DNA of 64,000 bases, from contig CM038228.1 of NCBI GenBank assembly GCA_021442155.1, forward strand, positions 14,673,179 to 14,737,178, written 5' to 3'. The notes below the pieces were generated by a model. The model was not told where the DNA came from and made no database searches. It saw nothing but the letters and a program-made list of their open reading frames with translations. Each line of letters starts with the position of its first letter. The first letter of the stretch is position 1. Positions 11,096 through 22,998 of this stretch are shown here, piece by piece. The stretch comes from Cymbidium sinense. Lineage: Eukaryota > Streptophyta > Magnoliopsida > Asparagales > Orchidaceae. A program made the position numbers and the translations under genes.

Positions 11096-14000
11096 CTGGT
11101 GAAAAATTTTCATTTTTTTTAAAAATAGTATACTTCCATCTTCACTCTATGTGGGATAAAATGATGATATAAATAGACTTTCTCTTTTTTATACATTTTG
11201 ACACCATGTAGATCCACATATATTCTTATTAAGGTGATCGGGTATGACATTGAGGAGAAGTGTACAATCTCGAAAGATAGAAGTCGCTACCCTACAATGG
11301 ATCTAATCACTTGAATAAAGACTCCTAAGGAAAATGGGTCTACATGAGATTCTTACCCTACTTTACATGAAAAAGTAAAGCTAGATTTATTTTAAACTAG
11401 ATTCGTTAAGTTCCTTACAGGGGAAAGCCCCCATAGTTAATTACATCCTAAGGAAGGGGATTGCTTAGGAATACTCTTGATTAAGGTAAATGATCATTAT
11501 CTCCAAAGATTTCATTAGGTAAGACTATCAATCGATCAGTTTATTTTAGAAGATCAAATGTGATTGATCAAAGAGAGAGATTTATTATCTAAGAAAAATG
11601 AAGATAAGTAGGAGATGCTCAGGAAGCTAGGAAACTTAGCCAGCATTTCAAACTATCCTTTGGTTGGGCTTTACATTTTTTAAATTGATTTTATTTGTTT
11701 GAGTTGAATTTTTCATTAGAAATATTGGGCTTATGATTCTACAACACAAGATTATGAAAATTCCTAAGAGGTGAGAATTTATACTTATGACCCATAAAGG
11801 GGAGAATCAACCTTAGAACCTAAATCTAGGTAGCTTTGGCAAGGGCTAAAAGCATAACCTAAATCTAAGGCAAAAATGGGTATTTGGTTTGCCTCCATAA
11901 GAGAGGACAAACCACTCGACTATTGGACTTACAATCAGGGGTGGCTGCCAGCTAACTCCTATAATTTTAAATTCATGTAGGCAAGTCTTATGCTTTATGC
12001 AAGATAGCTAGGCTGTTATTTTTTTAGAAAGAGACTAAGTCCTTAAAATCATCCCTAAGTGACTAGATCATGTAAGGACATGAAAATGGCCTAAATCTAA
12101 TGCAATTCATATTATATTTTATTTTCAATTTTGGATAATCATTTTTGACTCACGCTTATAGGATTCATATTCTTAATGAATTAGAAGTAAGATTATTGGC
12201 TAAAATCAGCGAGAAGGGGGAGGTGTGTTTCTACCATGGCTCTCACAGGTCAAGCCAAGTTTCTCTAGAAAAGGTGGAAGCCCTCCATTCAAGAGTGAAA
12301 CAAGATGCTTTTTTGCATTATATTATAAAAGAAATACTCATCTAGCTAAGGGGTTGCTAATTCTTTTATCTTGATTTTTAACTTAAGCTTTAAATGAGGT
12401 TATGAGTTCTTTATTTTTGATTTTGAGTTAACTAATTTGGTAAAAGATTTACTTTTCTCTAAGAGCCTAATCGCCATTCAGGCCATACATCAAGCAAGGA
12501 AGAAACTAAGAAAATATGTCATCTTAATGCACAAGCTAAACAAAATATCACACATTTTATAAAGCTAACACAAAAGAATAAAAGACCATTTGTGGTGGAA
12601 CAACTCAAAAATAAATTGGGTAGCCGAGCTCTACCCTTATACAACCCAGATTACAAATGAATTAATTTACAATCAAGTAAGTAAATTCATGTTATGGGGG
12701 TCTTCATTCCCCTTTTCTTGATTCTTCTTTCTTCTTTCTTTTCTTCTTTCTTCTTTGGTTCCTTCTTTTGGACGACTGGAAGGTGAATGCTCCAAAGGCT
12801 TCACATGGTACATAAGACATGGCCTTATCAATAATGCTCATATTGGACTTAACATCCCACACATGGGTGACTAAGTCCAAATATTGGATTATGCTTAGTG
12901 TAAGATAAAAACATTTATATTTTTATTTATTACATCACCCCTTAAGCATAATCATGTGAAGATAATGGTTTAAGATAAGATCATTCATTTATGCATATTC
13001 ACCCTAACATCCAAACCAAAATATTACAACACAAAATAAAAGCAAACATCAAACCATGCACGCTAACCTAAAAGTGGTGACTTAGTCTAATGTGTGCTTT
13101 AGAGGTTTGTGGTATGCTTAGCTATGGCTTTAAGTTACAGTTTTTTAAGTGTGAAGAATTTTCAACTTAGAGGAGGGTTTCATTTAAGTTGTTTAGTTAT
13201 TTTGGGTTGATTTTATTTTGTTTTTTGATTAAGTTCAAATGAATCCTACAATTAATTACTAAGTTGTAAAGAGAGAGAAAGAGAAGAAAACTTCTCTTTC
13301 CTTCCATACCTTAAGTAATTTCTAAAGTAGATTCATGTTTTAGATTTGTTTAGTGAATATTTTATTATGTCTTTTAATTAATCCAAAGTTTAGATGAACT
13401 CTAAACAAACCTACTCAAAAAAAGGCATTTTAAGATTAAGTAAAGTGAATTAATATCACAAAACACACATCACTTGATTTCTTTCCCAACATGTATAACA
13501 TGCACATGGATGAATCCTTAGAAAATCTATACATACAAATGGAAATGTTTAGCATACTTATGATGAATGCTAATTGAGTTACTTATGAAAATTTGAATGC
13601 TTTATGATGCATGATATTCAGTAAGTAGAAAAGAGGTTTTCTTATCCATTTTTCACATGCACACATGAATGCATGAAAGGCATAAGTAAGTACAGTGTCA
13701 TTGTTAGCACTAGGGGTGTAAGGTACAAGACTTACTTAGGGCTACTTAAAGCCTCACAACCCTGGGGTTGTCCAGACTAATATACCACTTTCCTTAAATA
13801 CAAGCATATGTATAAAAGAAATGAATGGAAAAGAAAGGAAGCAAAAGTTTGTATTTGTACTTTGGATTATGTATTTATATGTAAATATAAGGATCCTTCT
13901 TAGGTTATAACATGGGAGATAAGAGATTTTAAGAAAGTGTTACATTCCTTTAAAAGAATTATACACTTTGCAAATCTTATCCAAGTCCATGTTAAGAGGA

Positions 14001-15912
14001 AAGAAAGGAAGCAAACATAAGACACATTTTTATATTCACATGCAAACTTTATGAATAAACTATAAGTAACACGCTTTCAATTTTGGTAATTGATTGATAT
14101 ATTTTGAAAATAATTTAGATTTAATAGTAATAATAGCCATTCATATTTTTTACTTTCGCCAAAATATGCAATTTGACATAAAGAAATATTTCATTTTTTT
14201 TAATTTGATTTTTGAAAAGCATGAATGCATGAAATTCATATGACATACACATTTGGCATGCTAGAAAAGAAATCAAGTGATGAAAGCAATGTAAATTCAT
14301 CCACCCTAATTAATTCCTAAAGACAACCTTATGAAATAAGAAAGCTTAAAGCAAATCAAGTTATTTTTAAAGAAGGTTTGATTTTGTTTGAGTTTGATTT
14401 AATTTAAAAGATGTGAGGTGAGTTTGCTAGTCCTAACCCTTTCCCACATTTTAAATTCAATTTTTAGATGATTAGATCCATTTTTATGTTCTGATTAGGT
14501 TAACGTGTATATTAAGTGTCTTAATTACCCCTTTCCTATACCACCTTAGCATACTTAATCAAATAATGATGAGACAATGAGATGACATAAAACCATACAA
14601 GGAATTTAAATCAACAATGCACCTAGTAAAAAAAAGGGACTAATGCATTTGGCTCATGATTAATGATTAATTAAGCTAAGGGGTTTAATTTTAAGTAATT
14701 TCATAACACCTCTCATACATGTGAGTTGAGTTTTGATTTCTTTAATTGTACTTAGACTCTTGAACACCTAAGCATCTACCCAAGATAGATTAATTGAGTT
14801 CTGGAAAGTTTTAGAATTTTATGAATTAAGGGGGTAATTAGTAAATTAACCCTTAATTAAGGATGAAAGAAAAGGGGTTGGGAATATCTTAAGGAAAGTA
14901 TCCCAAAATTATTTCATAAATCTCATATTCACTTAATCAAAACTTAATTGAATCAATCAGAGAGTTAAACCACTAATTATACCCTTAATTAAGCTTAATT
15001 ACATTAAGGGAGTGATTAAGGAATGAACTAGAAATTCCTCTAATTAAGCTACCAATAAAACTCAAGAAAATTAGGTGAGGCAGGGGTCATCCCAATCATA
15101 CACAAGAAGTTTGGAATTAATCAGTGGAGTAACTAGGGGGTAATTAGCAAAATAACATTCCCAATAAAACCCAAATTCAGAGAAAAGAATTATTCAAAAT
15201 TAATTAAAATCAATTTTAGAATATTTTATGTTTAATTATCTTTATAGTGCAATTTATTTCATATTTTTCTAGGCTTAGATATAAATTTAGGAAGGTTTGG
15301 TGATTAATTAGGAGATTTAATAACCTAATTAAATAGTTAATCCTATCAGTGCCACGTGGGTTGCTGACGCGGCATGCGCTATCCACGTGATGCAATGGGG
15401 TTGTATAATAAAGTAGTCATACCGTAGCACAACATCAACGGCGCTACGCACTTTCTCCTTACCCGTTCGATCAAGGATTGGATGGCTGAGGTTAAAGCTG
15501 TGGATCAAATGGGTTAAAATATGGATTTAATCATGGTTGTCCATCCAAAACATGCAGATGGACAGCTAGAGATTCATCTTTATTCTTCCTTGTGAGAGAT
15601 GGCTATCGTACACATTCTAGGGGGAGATCCGAGCTCGATTGGGCTCAAATTAGGCTAAAATTTAGCCCACACCATTATCATGCAATGGAGATCACATGCA
15701 ATGACTAATTTATCATGCAATGAAAATTCCTTTCAGAAAGGACCACATCACACCTAATCTAAGCTCGGTTTAATGTCTAACCTCACCGAAGCTCGATACC
15801 TTTGGAGAAGCTTCATCTAGTAGAGATGAAGCTTTGCTTAGAGTTTATGGTCTTGAGATTGGGTGGATGATTCTAGAGACCAACTCCCCTTTGCCTTGAG
15901 CTCAATCTTGAT
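11096..15912 (-). repeat. 3' LTR of inner element, missing its first ~2.6 kb
   Basis: Colinear with 27350 to about 32375 of the 5' LTR, including the pyrimidine tract (about 12716-12767) and TATA/hairpin block. The outer end reads TGGTG at 11097, next to the duplicated target. Homology stops abruptly near 15912. Beyond that lies 3' UTR sequence, so the G-poor region and LTR start have been deleted. Intact LTR boundaries may be shifted by one or two bases. Confidence 0.88.
12619..12641 (-). promoter_or_regulatory. TATA-like box and GGTAG/CTACC hairpin, 3' LTR copy
   Basis: On the minus strand TATAA (12641-12637) is followed by GGTAG...CTACC (12635-12619), identical in layout to 8289-8311. The second CGGG/CCCG hairpin seen in other copies is not preserved here. 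Confidence 0.5.
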
Positions 15913-16350
15913 AAAATATTTATGTTTGTTTTTTATTTTGTGCATTTGTTAAAGGGAATAGGACACCTCTGGGGGACTCTTACACCTACCCTAAACATGT
16001 TGGGGATTTTGATGAAATGGTGCCATGAATGGCAACTAGGAATTCCCACTAAGAAAAAATGTTGCTCAGGTTCTCTTAGTTGTGCTAATCGAAATAGGAT
16101 GCCTCTTGGGTGCTCTCACACCTATTCTAATAGCACCTGGAGATTGTGTTTATGTCGTGAAAGAGTGATAGGATGCTGCTGGAGGACTCTTACACCTACC
16201 TTTAACACGTCACGGTGGATGCGCAAGACAAGCAAACAATGCTTCACAAGAAGAGAAGATTTAATGAAATGGAATCAGATTTTTGTTCTTTTTATTAATA
16301 ATTATTTTCAAACATGATTTATTTCATGGGTAATATTTCTTTAGATAGAG
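15913..16350 (-). repeat. Remnant of 3' UTR with three diverged tandem units (inner element)
   Basis: Three repeats of a block recognisable by GG(A/C)CTCTTACACCTAC or close variants occur near 15960-16000, 16080-16125 and 16170-16205, spaced about 110-120 bases. One relative of this block is present just after the outer integrase (about 37985-38030), confirming the position as 3' UTR. The rest of the UTR and the polypurine tract have been lost at the 15912 junction. Confidence 0.65.
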
Positions 16351-17320
16351 CCTATTAATTAGAAGCACGGGTGTTCCCCTTTACAATCGATGAGCTGATA
16401 TGATCCTCCTTGGTAGGCCTTCTCTATAGCATAGGGGTCTTCCAAAGTGGGTTCAAACTTGCCTCCTATCTTTTGATGGGCAACAATTGGTCTCCTTAGG
16501 ATTAGCACAAGCTCTCCTACTTGAAAATACCTAGGGTGAACCAACTTGTTGTGAGCTTGAATCATTTTGGCCTTATACAACTGAGGTTTTGGCACGCCCG
16601 TAGGCCACTCTCCTTCAAACCATCAAGCTCTTCTAACCGCAACTTTGCATTATGCTCTGTAGTGAACTTGCTATCTAATGCTTTTCTTAGTGATGGGAGT
16701 TGAACTTCTAAAGGTAGAATGGCTTCAGATCCATACACTAAAGAAAATGGAGTAGACTGAGTTGGAGTTCGGTATGTAGTATGGTAGGCCCACAAGGCTT
16801 CAACCAATTGCTCATGCCATTATCGTTTGTTGTCATCAAGTGTCTTCTTCATAATCTGGATAAGAGTTTTCTTGAATGCTTCTGCTAAGCCATTTGTTCT
16901 GGGGTAGTAGATGGTAGAGTATCTCTAATCTATATTGTGTCTTTTAATAAAGTTGTTGATCTTTGTGCTTTTGAATGCACATTATTTAATTTGAGGCACC
17001 TCAACCTATAATATGGTTTCCAAAAAATTGAACCACATGTCGAGATGTGACCTCTATGGGATTTCGCCACTTGAAAAGTAGTGGCAACTAGAATGAAACA
17101 GTGACCCTTAGAAGAAGGAGGATCAAATCGACCCATAATGTTAGTACCCCAATATTCAAATGGCCATGAAGCCAAGGTAGGGTGTAAAATATTGGGTGGT
17201 TGGTGGAGGACCACAGCATGCACTTGACACTGATGACATCTCCTAGCCACATCCATGCAGTATGTAATCATCGAAGGCCAGTAATATCCTAGTCTCTTGA
17301 TCTTCATCTTCATCTTTAGA
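16351..17320 (-). pseudogene. Integrase (inner element), degraded
   Basis: Frames 17313-16930, 16807-16562 and 16595-16359 give the zinc-binding end (ARRCHQCQVHA), the core start WGTNIMG, the late core block EALWAYHTTYRTPTQSTPFS, and the C-terminal domain (VGELVLILRR, YQGGSYQLID). The first catalytic Asp of the DDE triad, expected in WGxDI, is Asn. The segment with the second Asp and the Glu is scrambled or deleted near 17000-16820. It inserts cDNA into chromosomes in intact relatives and cannot do so here. Confidence 0.85.
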
Positions 17321-17533
17321 TCGAATTGATTCGCATAGACTTAAATGTACCTCAGTTATAATGCCACAAGCTTCATGTTTTCTAAATAGCATAACCACAT
17401 TTGGTCAAAGGATTAGCATTGGCCATCATGAGAGAAGGGTTTGTGACTTTTCTTGTGGTAGTTTTCCAGGGTTCAAATAGTCTATGAATGGTTTCCTCTA
17501 ATTCAGCTCCTTGTCCATTTTGGCAACGGCAAC

Positions 17534-18060
17534 CTACCCTTCAAGAGATAGTCTCTCAATGAGTTCAACGTCAATAAGGGATAGGACATATCTATTTTGG
17601 ACCCTTATTAGAATGGACTCATCTTCCGGACATGCCAATTCCTTGGCAAGTTTGGCCAAAGCATCTACCACTACATTTTCTGCTCGGGGAACCTTGTAGA
17701 TGGTAACTTTGAGAATTTGGGCCAACAACTTCATGGTTTACTCGTGTTAATCATGAAGTTTGGGCTTGAGAACCTTATAGGACCCAACAATCTGATTGAT
17801 GACCAGCTGAGAATCCCCAAAGATGTTGATGCTCTTTACACTGATTGTGATGGCTAACTCCAGATTCGCAATCAAAGCCTCATACTCGACTTCATTTCTG
17901 GTGCAAGGGTTGGTAATATAGTATGAGAATCTCATGAAATTATGGTATGGAGTTAGGAGAACTATTCCTACCTCTACCTTTCCTGAAAGAGTAGATCATG
18001 GTGCTTCCCCTTTATAAAAGGAACCTGCACCATCAATATATATCTCCCATGGTTGTCGAC
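17534..18060 (-). pseudogene. Archaeal-type RNase H (aRNH) domain (inner element)
   Basis: Minus-strand pieces give YIDGA (about 18035), CTRNEVEYEAL, IFGDSQLVINQI and, further on, VDALAKLA. These positions correspond to the four acidic active-site residues of RNase HI folds (D, E, D, D), and all four are still present although stops interrupt the frame. A second RNase H placed between the standard RNase H and the integrase is a known trait of the plant Tat lineage. It probably removes RNA from the RNA-DNA hybrid or trims primers in live relatives. Confidence 0.8.
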
Positions 18061-18216
18061 CTCCCCTAAGTTCATGATTTGTTCATCAGGGAGATCGTCA
18101 CTAAGCGGAGAATCAACACGAAGTGGGTGTGTTGCTAAGAAATTTGCTAGTGCTTATCCTTTTATCGCAAGAAGGGGTATAAATGTGATATCAAACTATG
18201 AGAGGATCATGGACCA

Positions 18217-18480
18217 TCATGCCAACCGTCTGGATAGCATTGGTCGTGTCATGAGATACTGTAGTGGATTGGTTCTGGAGATCAAGTTCACCTTATGAGA
18301 AATCATATAATGTTGTAGCTTTTGGGAAGCAAAGATCAAAGCTAGGCAATATTTCTTAATAGGTGGGTAGTTTACTTCAATAGGAATTAGATGATGGCTG
18401 AGGTAGTAAAGAGCGCTCTCCTTCCCTTCATCATTGGCTTGGGCCAGCAAAGTGTCGAGAGAGTCATCCAATGTAGTAGT
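18217..18480 (-). pseudogene. Ty3-type RNase H domain (inner element)
   Basis: The frame 18471-18217 starts MDDSLDTLLAQANDEGKES and continues YYLSHHLIPIEVNYPPIKK and LQHYMISHKVNLISRTNP. This is the typical RNase H domain directly following RT in gypsy pol. The outer copy is at 35701-35922. The frame is open over 84 codons but isolated. Confidence 0.85.
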
Positions 18481-18499
18481 GTAGAGGATGAGTGGCTGG

Positions 18500-19420
18500 A
18501 TAGGGCGCTAGAAGCGCCTTCACCAACACCGCTTGATGTCTTCAAAGGTGTGATGGCACTTATCATCCCACTTGAACTTGGCATCCTTTTTGACAAGTGC
18601 TGAAAATGGCTTGCATCTCCTCGATAGCTTGGACATAAAGCATCTCAGATATGCTAACTGTCCTTGGAATGATCTGTGTTGAGTTAAGCTTTTAGGAGGT
18701 GGCATTTCTAAAATAGCTTTGATCTTTCCAGGATCTATCTCTATTCCTCGATGTCGGACAATAAACCCAAGAAATTTCCCTGAAGCTACTCCGAATGCAC
18801 ACTTCAAGGGATTCATTTTGAGGTTATATAGTCTTAACTATTCAAAAACTACTCTCATGTAAAAGAGATGGTCTTGTTTTTCTCTGCTTTTGACTACGAG
18901 ATCATCAACTTATCACTCAACCTGATGATGGATGAGTTCATTAAAGATCTGAGTCATGTCCAGTTGGTATGTAGCACCAGAATTTTTAAGGTCGAAAGGC
19001 ATGACCTTATAACAAAAGATTCCGATCGGGGTTTGAAAAGTGGTGTTTCTTTTATCTTCAGAAGACATCTTGATTTGGTTGTAGCCAGATGACCCATCCA
19101 TGAAAGAGAACACTACATGAGATGAGGTGATGTCCACCATTAATTCTAGTATAGGAAGAGAAAACTCATCCTTAGGACATGCATTGTTTAAGTCCCTGAA
19201 ATCGACGCAAATGTGAATTTGGTCATTCTTCTTCTTAACTGGTATAACATTGGCTAACTAGGTAGGGTATTTATCTTTCCTGATAAAACCAGCATCGATC
19301 AGTTTCTTGACTTCAGAAATGACCTATTGTTTGATTTCTAATCACATGCGTCTAGGAGCTTGCTTGATAAGGGCAGCGTTAGGATCTATTGCTAGTTTAT
19401 GGACTGCTAAGTTAAGAGAT
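18500..19420 (-). pseudogene. Reverse transcriptase (inner element), degraded
   Basis: The minus strand shows VDFRDLNNACPKDEF (about 19205-19160), LELMVDITSSHVVFSFMDG, the MPFDLKNSGATYQ block and the thumb/connection MNPLKCAFGVASGKFLGF. The catalytic YVDD box is damaged: VDD is intact at 18909-18901, but the two codons before it are TGA and TAA in place of the Cys-Tyr still seen in the outer copy. Other stops and a frameshift accompany this. RT domain of a Ty3/gypsy element, inactive. Confidence 0.88.
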
Positions 19421-19429
19421 AATCCAGGA

Positions 19430-20516
19430 ATTTCTTCATAACTTCATGTGAAATAGTCTTTAAACTCGTCAACTAACTCATTAGTTTCTTCATTCAAGAA
19501 CAAACCATATACATCCAAGCGGAATTTTCTATCCCGAGGTTGATTTCTTTAAGCTTGATTATTTTCAAATGTTGGAGATGCCTCCTTGATCTAAAGATCA
19601 TCTGGATCATCTATGATTTCTAAACACACATTCTCATAAGAGTTGGTGTTGTGTGAAAAGAACCTATCAAACTCCAAATGATTGGTAACAACTAAGCAGT
19701 AATTGTCGTCATCGACTGGACCCACTATATCGAATCCTAGCTCTTCTCTTGATTGTGCTTCCCTGTTTGTATTATTCCACAGCTTCTCGAAATACTCTAA
19801 CCAGTGTCAGAACCATGTATGAGGAACTAAACCTTTTTGTATAAGATTATGAACACAAGGTGAGTAAAAGTCAAACTATAATTCCATTGATTCTTTAAAT
19901 GAATCCTCCTCAAGTTCTACATCAACTTCATTATTTGAGGATGATGATCCCAAAAAGAATCTCTTCGGTTTCATATCTTTGGAAGACTTAGGGGTTTCCT
20001 TAACTACTAAACATTCATCTTTTTGAGATGAAAGTGAGGTTAGAGCTAAGGTTCCCAGCTGCTGCTTAATAGTCTCACATAAACCTAATTTGAATACTTT
20101 TCTTTGTCTGGAGGCCTGGTCTTCGTCATTGTCTAGATCTAAAGTCACCTCCAATGAAACTCACTGAGAGAGGTTGGCTGGTATGTTAATCACCTTAGAC
20201 TCATCCTCCGAGCTGGATTCCAAATCTATGTGAATAGTAGGGGTACTCCTATAAACTGGAATAGAACCCCTAATCATGATGGCCAACCAAGGGGTCTTCT
20301 ACCTCTGGAACTACCTCTATTTCTGCCTCTGTCTCTGCCTGGTGGAGGTTGAGTCATCCTACCCACATGTCTATATGATGAAATGGATTATGGGTAGAAT
20401 GTGATATGCGGCTCTATTTCTTCATCAATTCCCCTTTCTTGTTCACTTGGATTTTCATTTTTCATTTCTTTTTCTTTAGCTCTTTCTTTTTCTTCATTTT
20501 CTTTTTTATCTTAAAT
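19430..20516 (-). pseudogene. Protease-RT linker with Lys-rich and Arg/Gly/Pro-rich segments (inner element)
   Basis: From the protease end, a Lys/Glu-rich tract (about 20516-20440) is followed by GRMTQPPPGRDRGRNRG (about 20360-20310), then acidic stretches within the frame 20154-19876 (LDLDNDEDQ, EVDVELEEDSFKE). The order is the same as in the outer copy after the solo LTR is removed. The basic RG-rich patch could bind nucleic acid, by inference from composition only. Confidence 0.6.
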
Positions 20517-21137
20517 TTAAATTTTGTCCATGTTCATGAGAAAGGGTGTTTTGAGGAAGATAGTAGGTCGCATCCTCAAAATCTCAACCTCTCTAACTGA
20601 AAATGGTTTTTCATCACCTTTGACATAGTATTCAATCCCATCCTTTCTGAACTTGATGCACTGATGGAGGGAGGATGGAATCATCTTGTTCTGATGTATC
20701 CAAGACCTACTGAGTAAAGTAGTGAATGAAGTATTCGAATCAATGATGTAAAACTTTACTTCAGTCTTCCAGTCATCTATCTCCAAGGGTAACACTATGG
20801 AACCTAAAGCTTACTCACCTTATTCATTGAATCCTCTCAACATCATTCAATCTCCTCAAAGTGTGGAGATGTCAATCCTCAAATAGGAAAGAGTCTTTAG
20901 ACTCATAATATTCAACAATGCACCTGGAATGATGAGAACTCTGGTCAGTCTGAATCTACCCATGTCAATTGTAATGTAGAGGGGACGGTTGTGCTCCATG
21001 TCCCCTAGAAGAAGGTCTTCATCTATGAACGTGATCCCTTGGGCTTCTTTTGTGTAATGTGCCTCCTCACCAATAGCGGTCAACTGAACTAAGCATATCT
21101 CAAGATTAAGGAGAGCCTTGATTAATGACTCCCACAT
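20517..21137 (-). pseudogene. Retropepsin-like protease (inner element), active site lost
   Basis: The frame 21137-20856 includes EDLLLGDMEHNRPLYITIDM and the active-site region VLIIPGALLNI, where the family has VLVDLGA. The catalytic Asp is Ile. The second part, 20795-20517, has LEIDDWKTEVKFYI and GIEYYVKGDEKPF. In intact elements it would cleave the gag-pol polyprotein. Confidence 0.78.
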
Positions 21138-21222
21138 CTCTTTGGATAAGACAAGGGCATCATATGTTTATCTTAGATGGCAACTTTCTTAGATGAGAGA
21201 GGGCAATGTAGTCCTCTTTGGG

Positions 21223-21870
21223 CTAATCCTCCACAAGCATATCTAGGGGTGGAGCATTTTGTTGAGGGGCTTCTCGATCCTCTGTATCAATGACTTGTTT
21301 CCCTCTATCTTGAGGTGCTGCCCTAGGAGGTAGAACATTTCCACTGAGGTTGACTTGATCTCTTGTAGGTAATGGAATTCTACCGCATCGCTCACCTACG
21401 CCTTCTCCTATGGGACCCTCATAATCAGATGATTCCAAGTCTATCTCAAGAGGTGAACCCATAGTGTTCAGAGTAGGAAAGTCTGACTCTGAATCAAAAA
21501 GAGGAAGATCAAAATTATTATAGTTATTTTGACTTGAAGAGTTATCATTAGGAATAGAAGTAGACAACCCATCAGAAGTAACACAGATGTAATTCAAGCT
21601 AGCTTTATTCTTCAATTTCTTGGATTTGATAGAGGTACAAAGAAGTCAAAGTAAGAGGGTAAGGGATTTGATGCCCTTATCCACCAATACAAGAGTTAAT
21701 AGAGAAGAGTTATAACTAGGAGAACTCCCATGTGGTAGCTAAATGGTAGAAAGTGCATGTCGCTGGTTGCACTACTAGGCTATCCTGCATGGCTTCTACC
21801 GCCGCTAAGCCCCTTCCTTAAGTTGGCAACTTGAAAACCTTCCTTGATGTTGGTGGTTTGAGTTAGCTCA
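21223..21870 (-). pseudogene. gag-protease linker, acidic/Ser-rich (inner element)
   Basis: A 130-codon frame (21615-21223) is rich in Ser, Asn and Asp (SSSQNNYNNFD, LFDSESDFPTLN) and ends in VLPPRAAPQDRGKQVI, shared with the outer and inverted copies. Upstream to 21870 the sequence matches only in broken pieces. It probably separates nucleocapsid from protease. No motif. Confidence 0.65.
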
Positions 21871-21875
21871 ACCAC

Positions 21876-22148
21876 CTACAAGGAAAGATTCTTGATCTTC
21901 TGAATGATATTTTTAGAGGTTTTGGATAAGGAGATATCCCAACCTTCTTTGATTTTAGAAAGATCACATGTATCCCCAAGGATTATCATAATGGAACTGG
22001 ATGGCTGTTCCACAAGGTACTTCTTCAAGATATTTATAACACCGATCTTGAATCTATGTTCAAGCCATTTCTTGAAGGTGAAGCAATCTTCCAAAACATG
22101 ACCTAGCATACGGTGATAGGGGCAAAAGTTAGGATGGCTTTTACCCAC
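21876..22148 (-). pseudogene. gag zinc-knuckle-like segment (inner element)
   Basis: A 90-codon frame begins GKSHPNFCPYHRMLGHVLED and gives the spacing C-x2-H-x4-H-x4-C (CPYHRMLGHVLEDC), a variant of the retroviral CCHC knuckle found in related plant gypsy elements. It is followed by FKKWLEHRFKIG, which is also present in the inverted fragment at about 47700. RNA-binding nucleocapsid role in live relatives. Confidence 0.75.
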
Positions 22149-22531
22149 TTCCTCCGCCTCCTAGTTCTGTAGTAAAATAGGCTTCTTTAAGAGATTCTTA
22201 AAGATCTTCCCCCCTCTTAAATGAATAAGGCTGTAAGTTTATCTAAAAATTAGGTGGACAATTTACCTGACATTCAAGGATGTATGAGGTTGCAGGCCAT
22301 GGAGGTTATTATTATGACTGGTAGGGCTGTCTCGGTGGTGGTAGAGGAGGTGGAAGTAAGGCTACTGAGGTCGTGGTCTTTCAGACTGATCTTTAGCTGG
22401 TTGCTTCCCCTTATCTACTGTCATCACTATTCCTGACCTCTTCTCATATACCTTCTGCCGCTTTGACTTGAGAAACTAGTCTTGAAAAGGCAACTGTTTG
22501 GCCTCTCCTTATAGACTAGCAGCCTTGTTGA

Positions 22532-22998
22532 TTAGCTTCTCAAAAGTTTTGATAGTGAAGCCCTTAAGCATGAAGGTGACCGAGCCATGGCATGTTGTTC
22601 AAACAGTTGCGGGTTGCATTTCATACTCAGGTTATGCCATCTGAGAATGTAGTCAACAAGGGACTCACCTAGGAGTTGTTGTGCAACAACGAGATCACCC
22701 ACAGTGACCCTTTGCTGAGCTTCAGCAAACCTCTTGATTAAGAGTTGCTCTAACTTAGAAAATGTCTTCACGGAATTGTTATGAAGTTTAGCGTACCAGT
22801 CAAAAGCTATCCCTATTAAGCTACTGACAAAGAGGCAGAAAAGCAAAGCATCGTTGCCACCGGCATTGCAATAACTAGCTCTGAAATGGGCGATGTGTTG
22901 CCTCGGGTTTCCACTGCCATCAAAACTCTTGAAGGAAGGTGGCACAAAACCCTTAGAATATTAGATTGCATCAAACTCCTCTGGGTAGGTTCTACCAT
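22532..22998 (-). pseudogene. gag capsid core (inner element)
   Basis: The frame 22945-22532 carries the retrotransposon gag core: PPSFKSFDGSGNPRQHIAHF, then FVSSLIGIAFDWYAKL, FSKLEQLLIKRF and LGESLVDYILRWHNLSM. This is the best preserved gag segment in the window. The same protein region appears at 48631-48362 and, truncated, at 2340-2458. Forms the virus-like particle in active elements. Confidence 0.9.
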
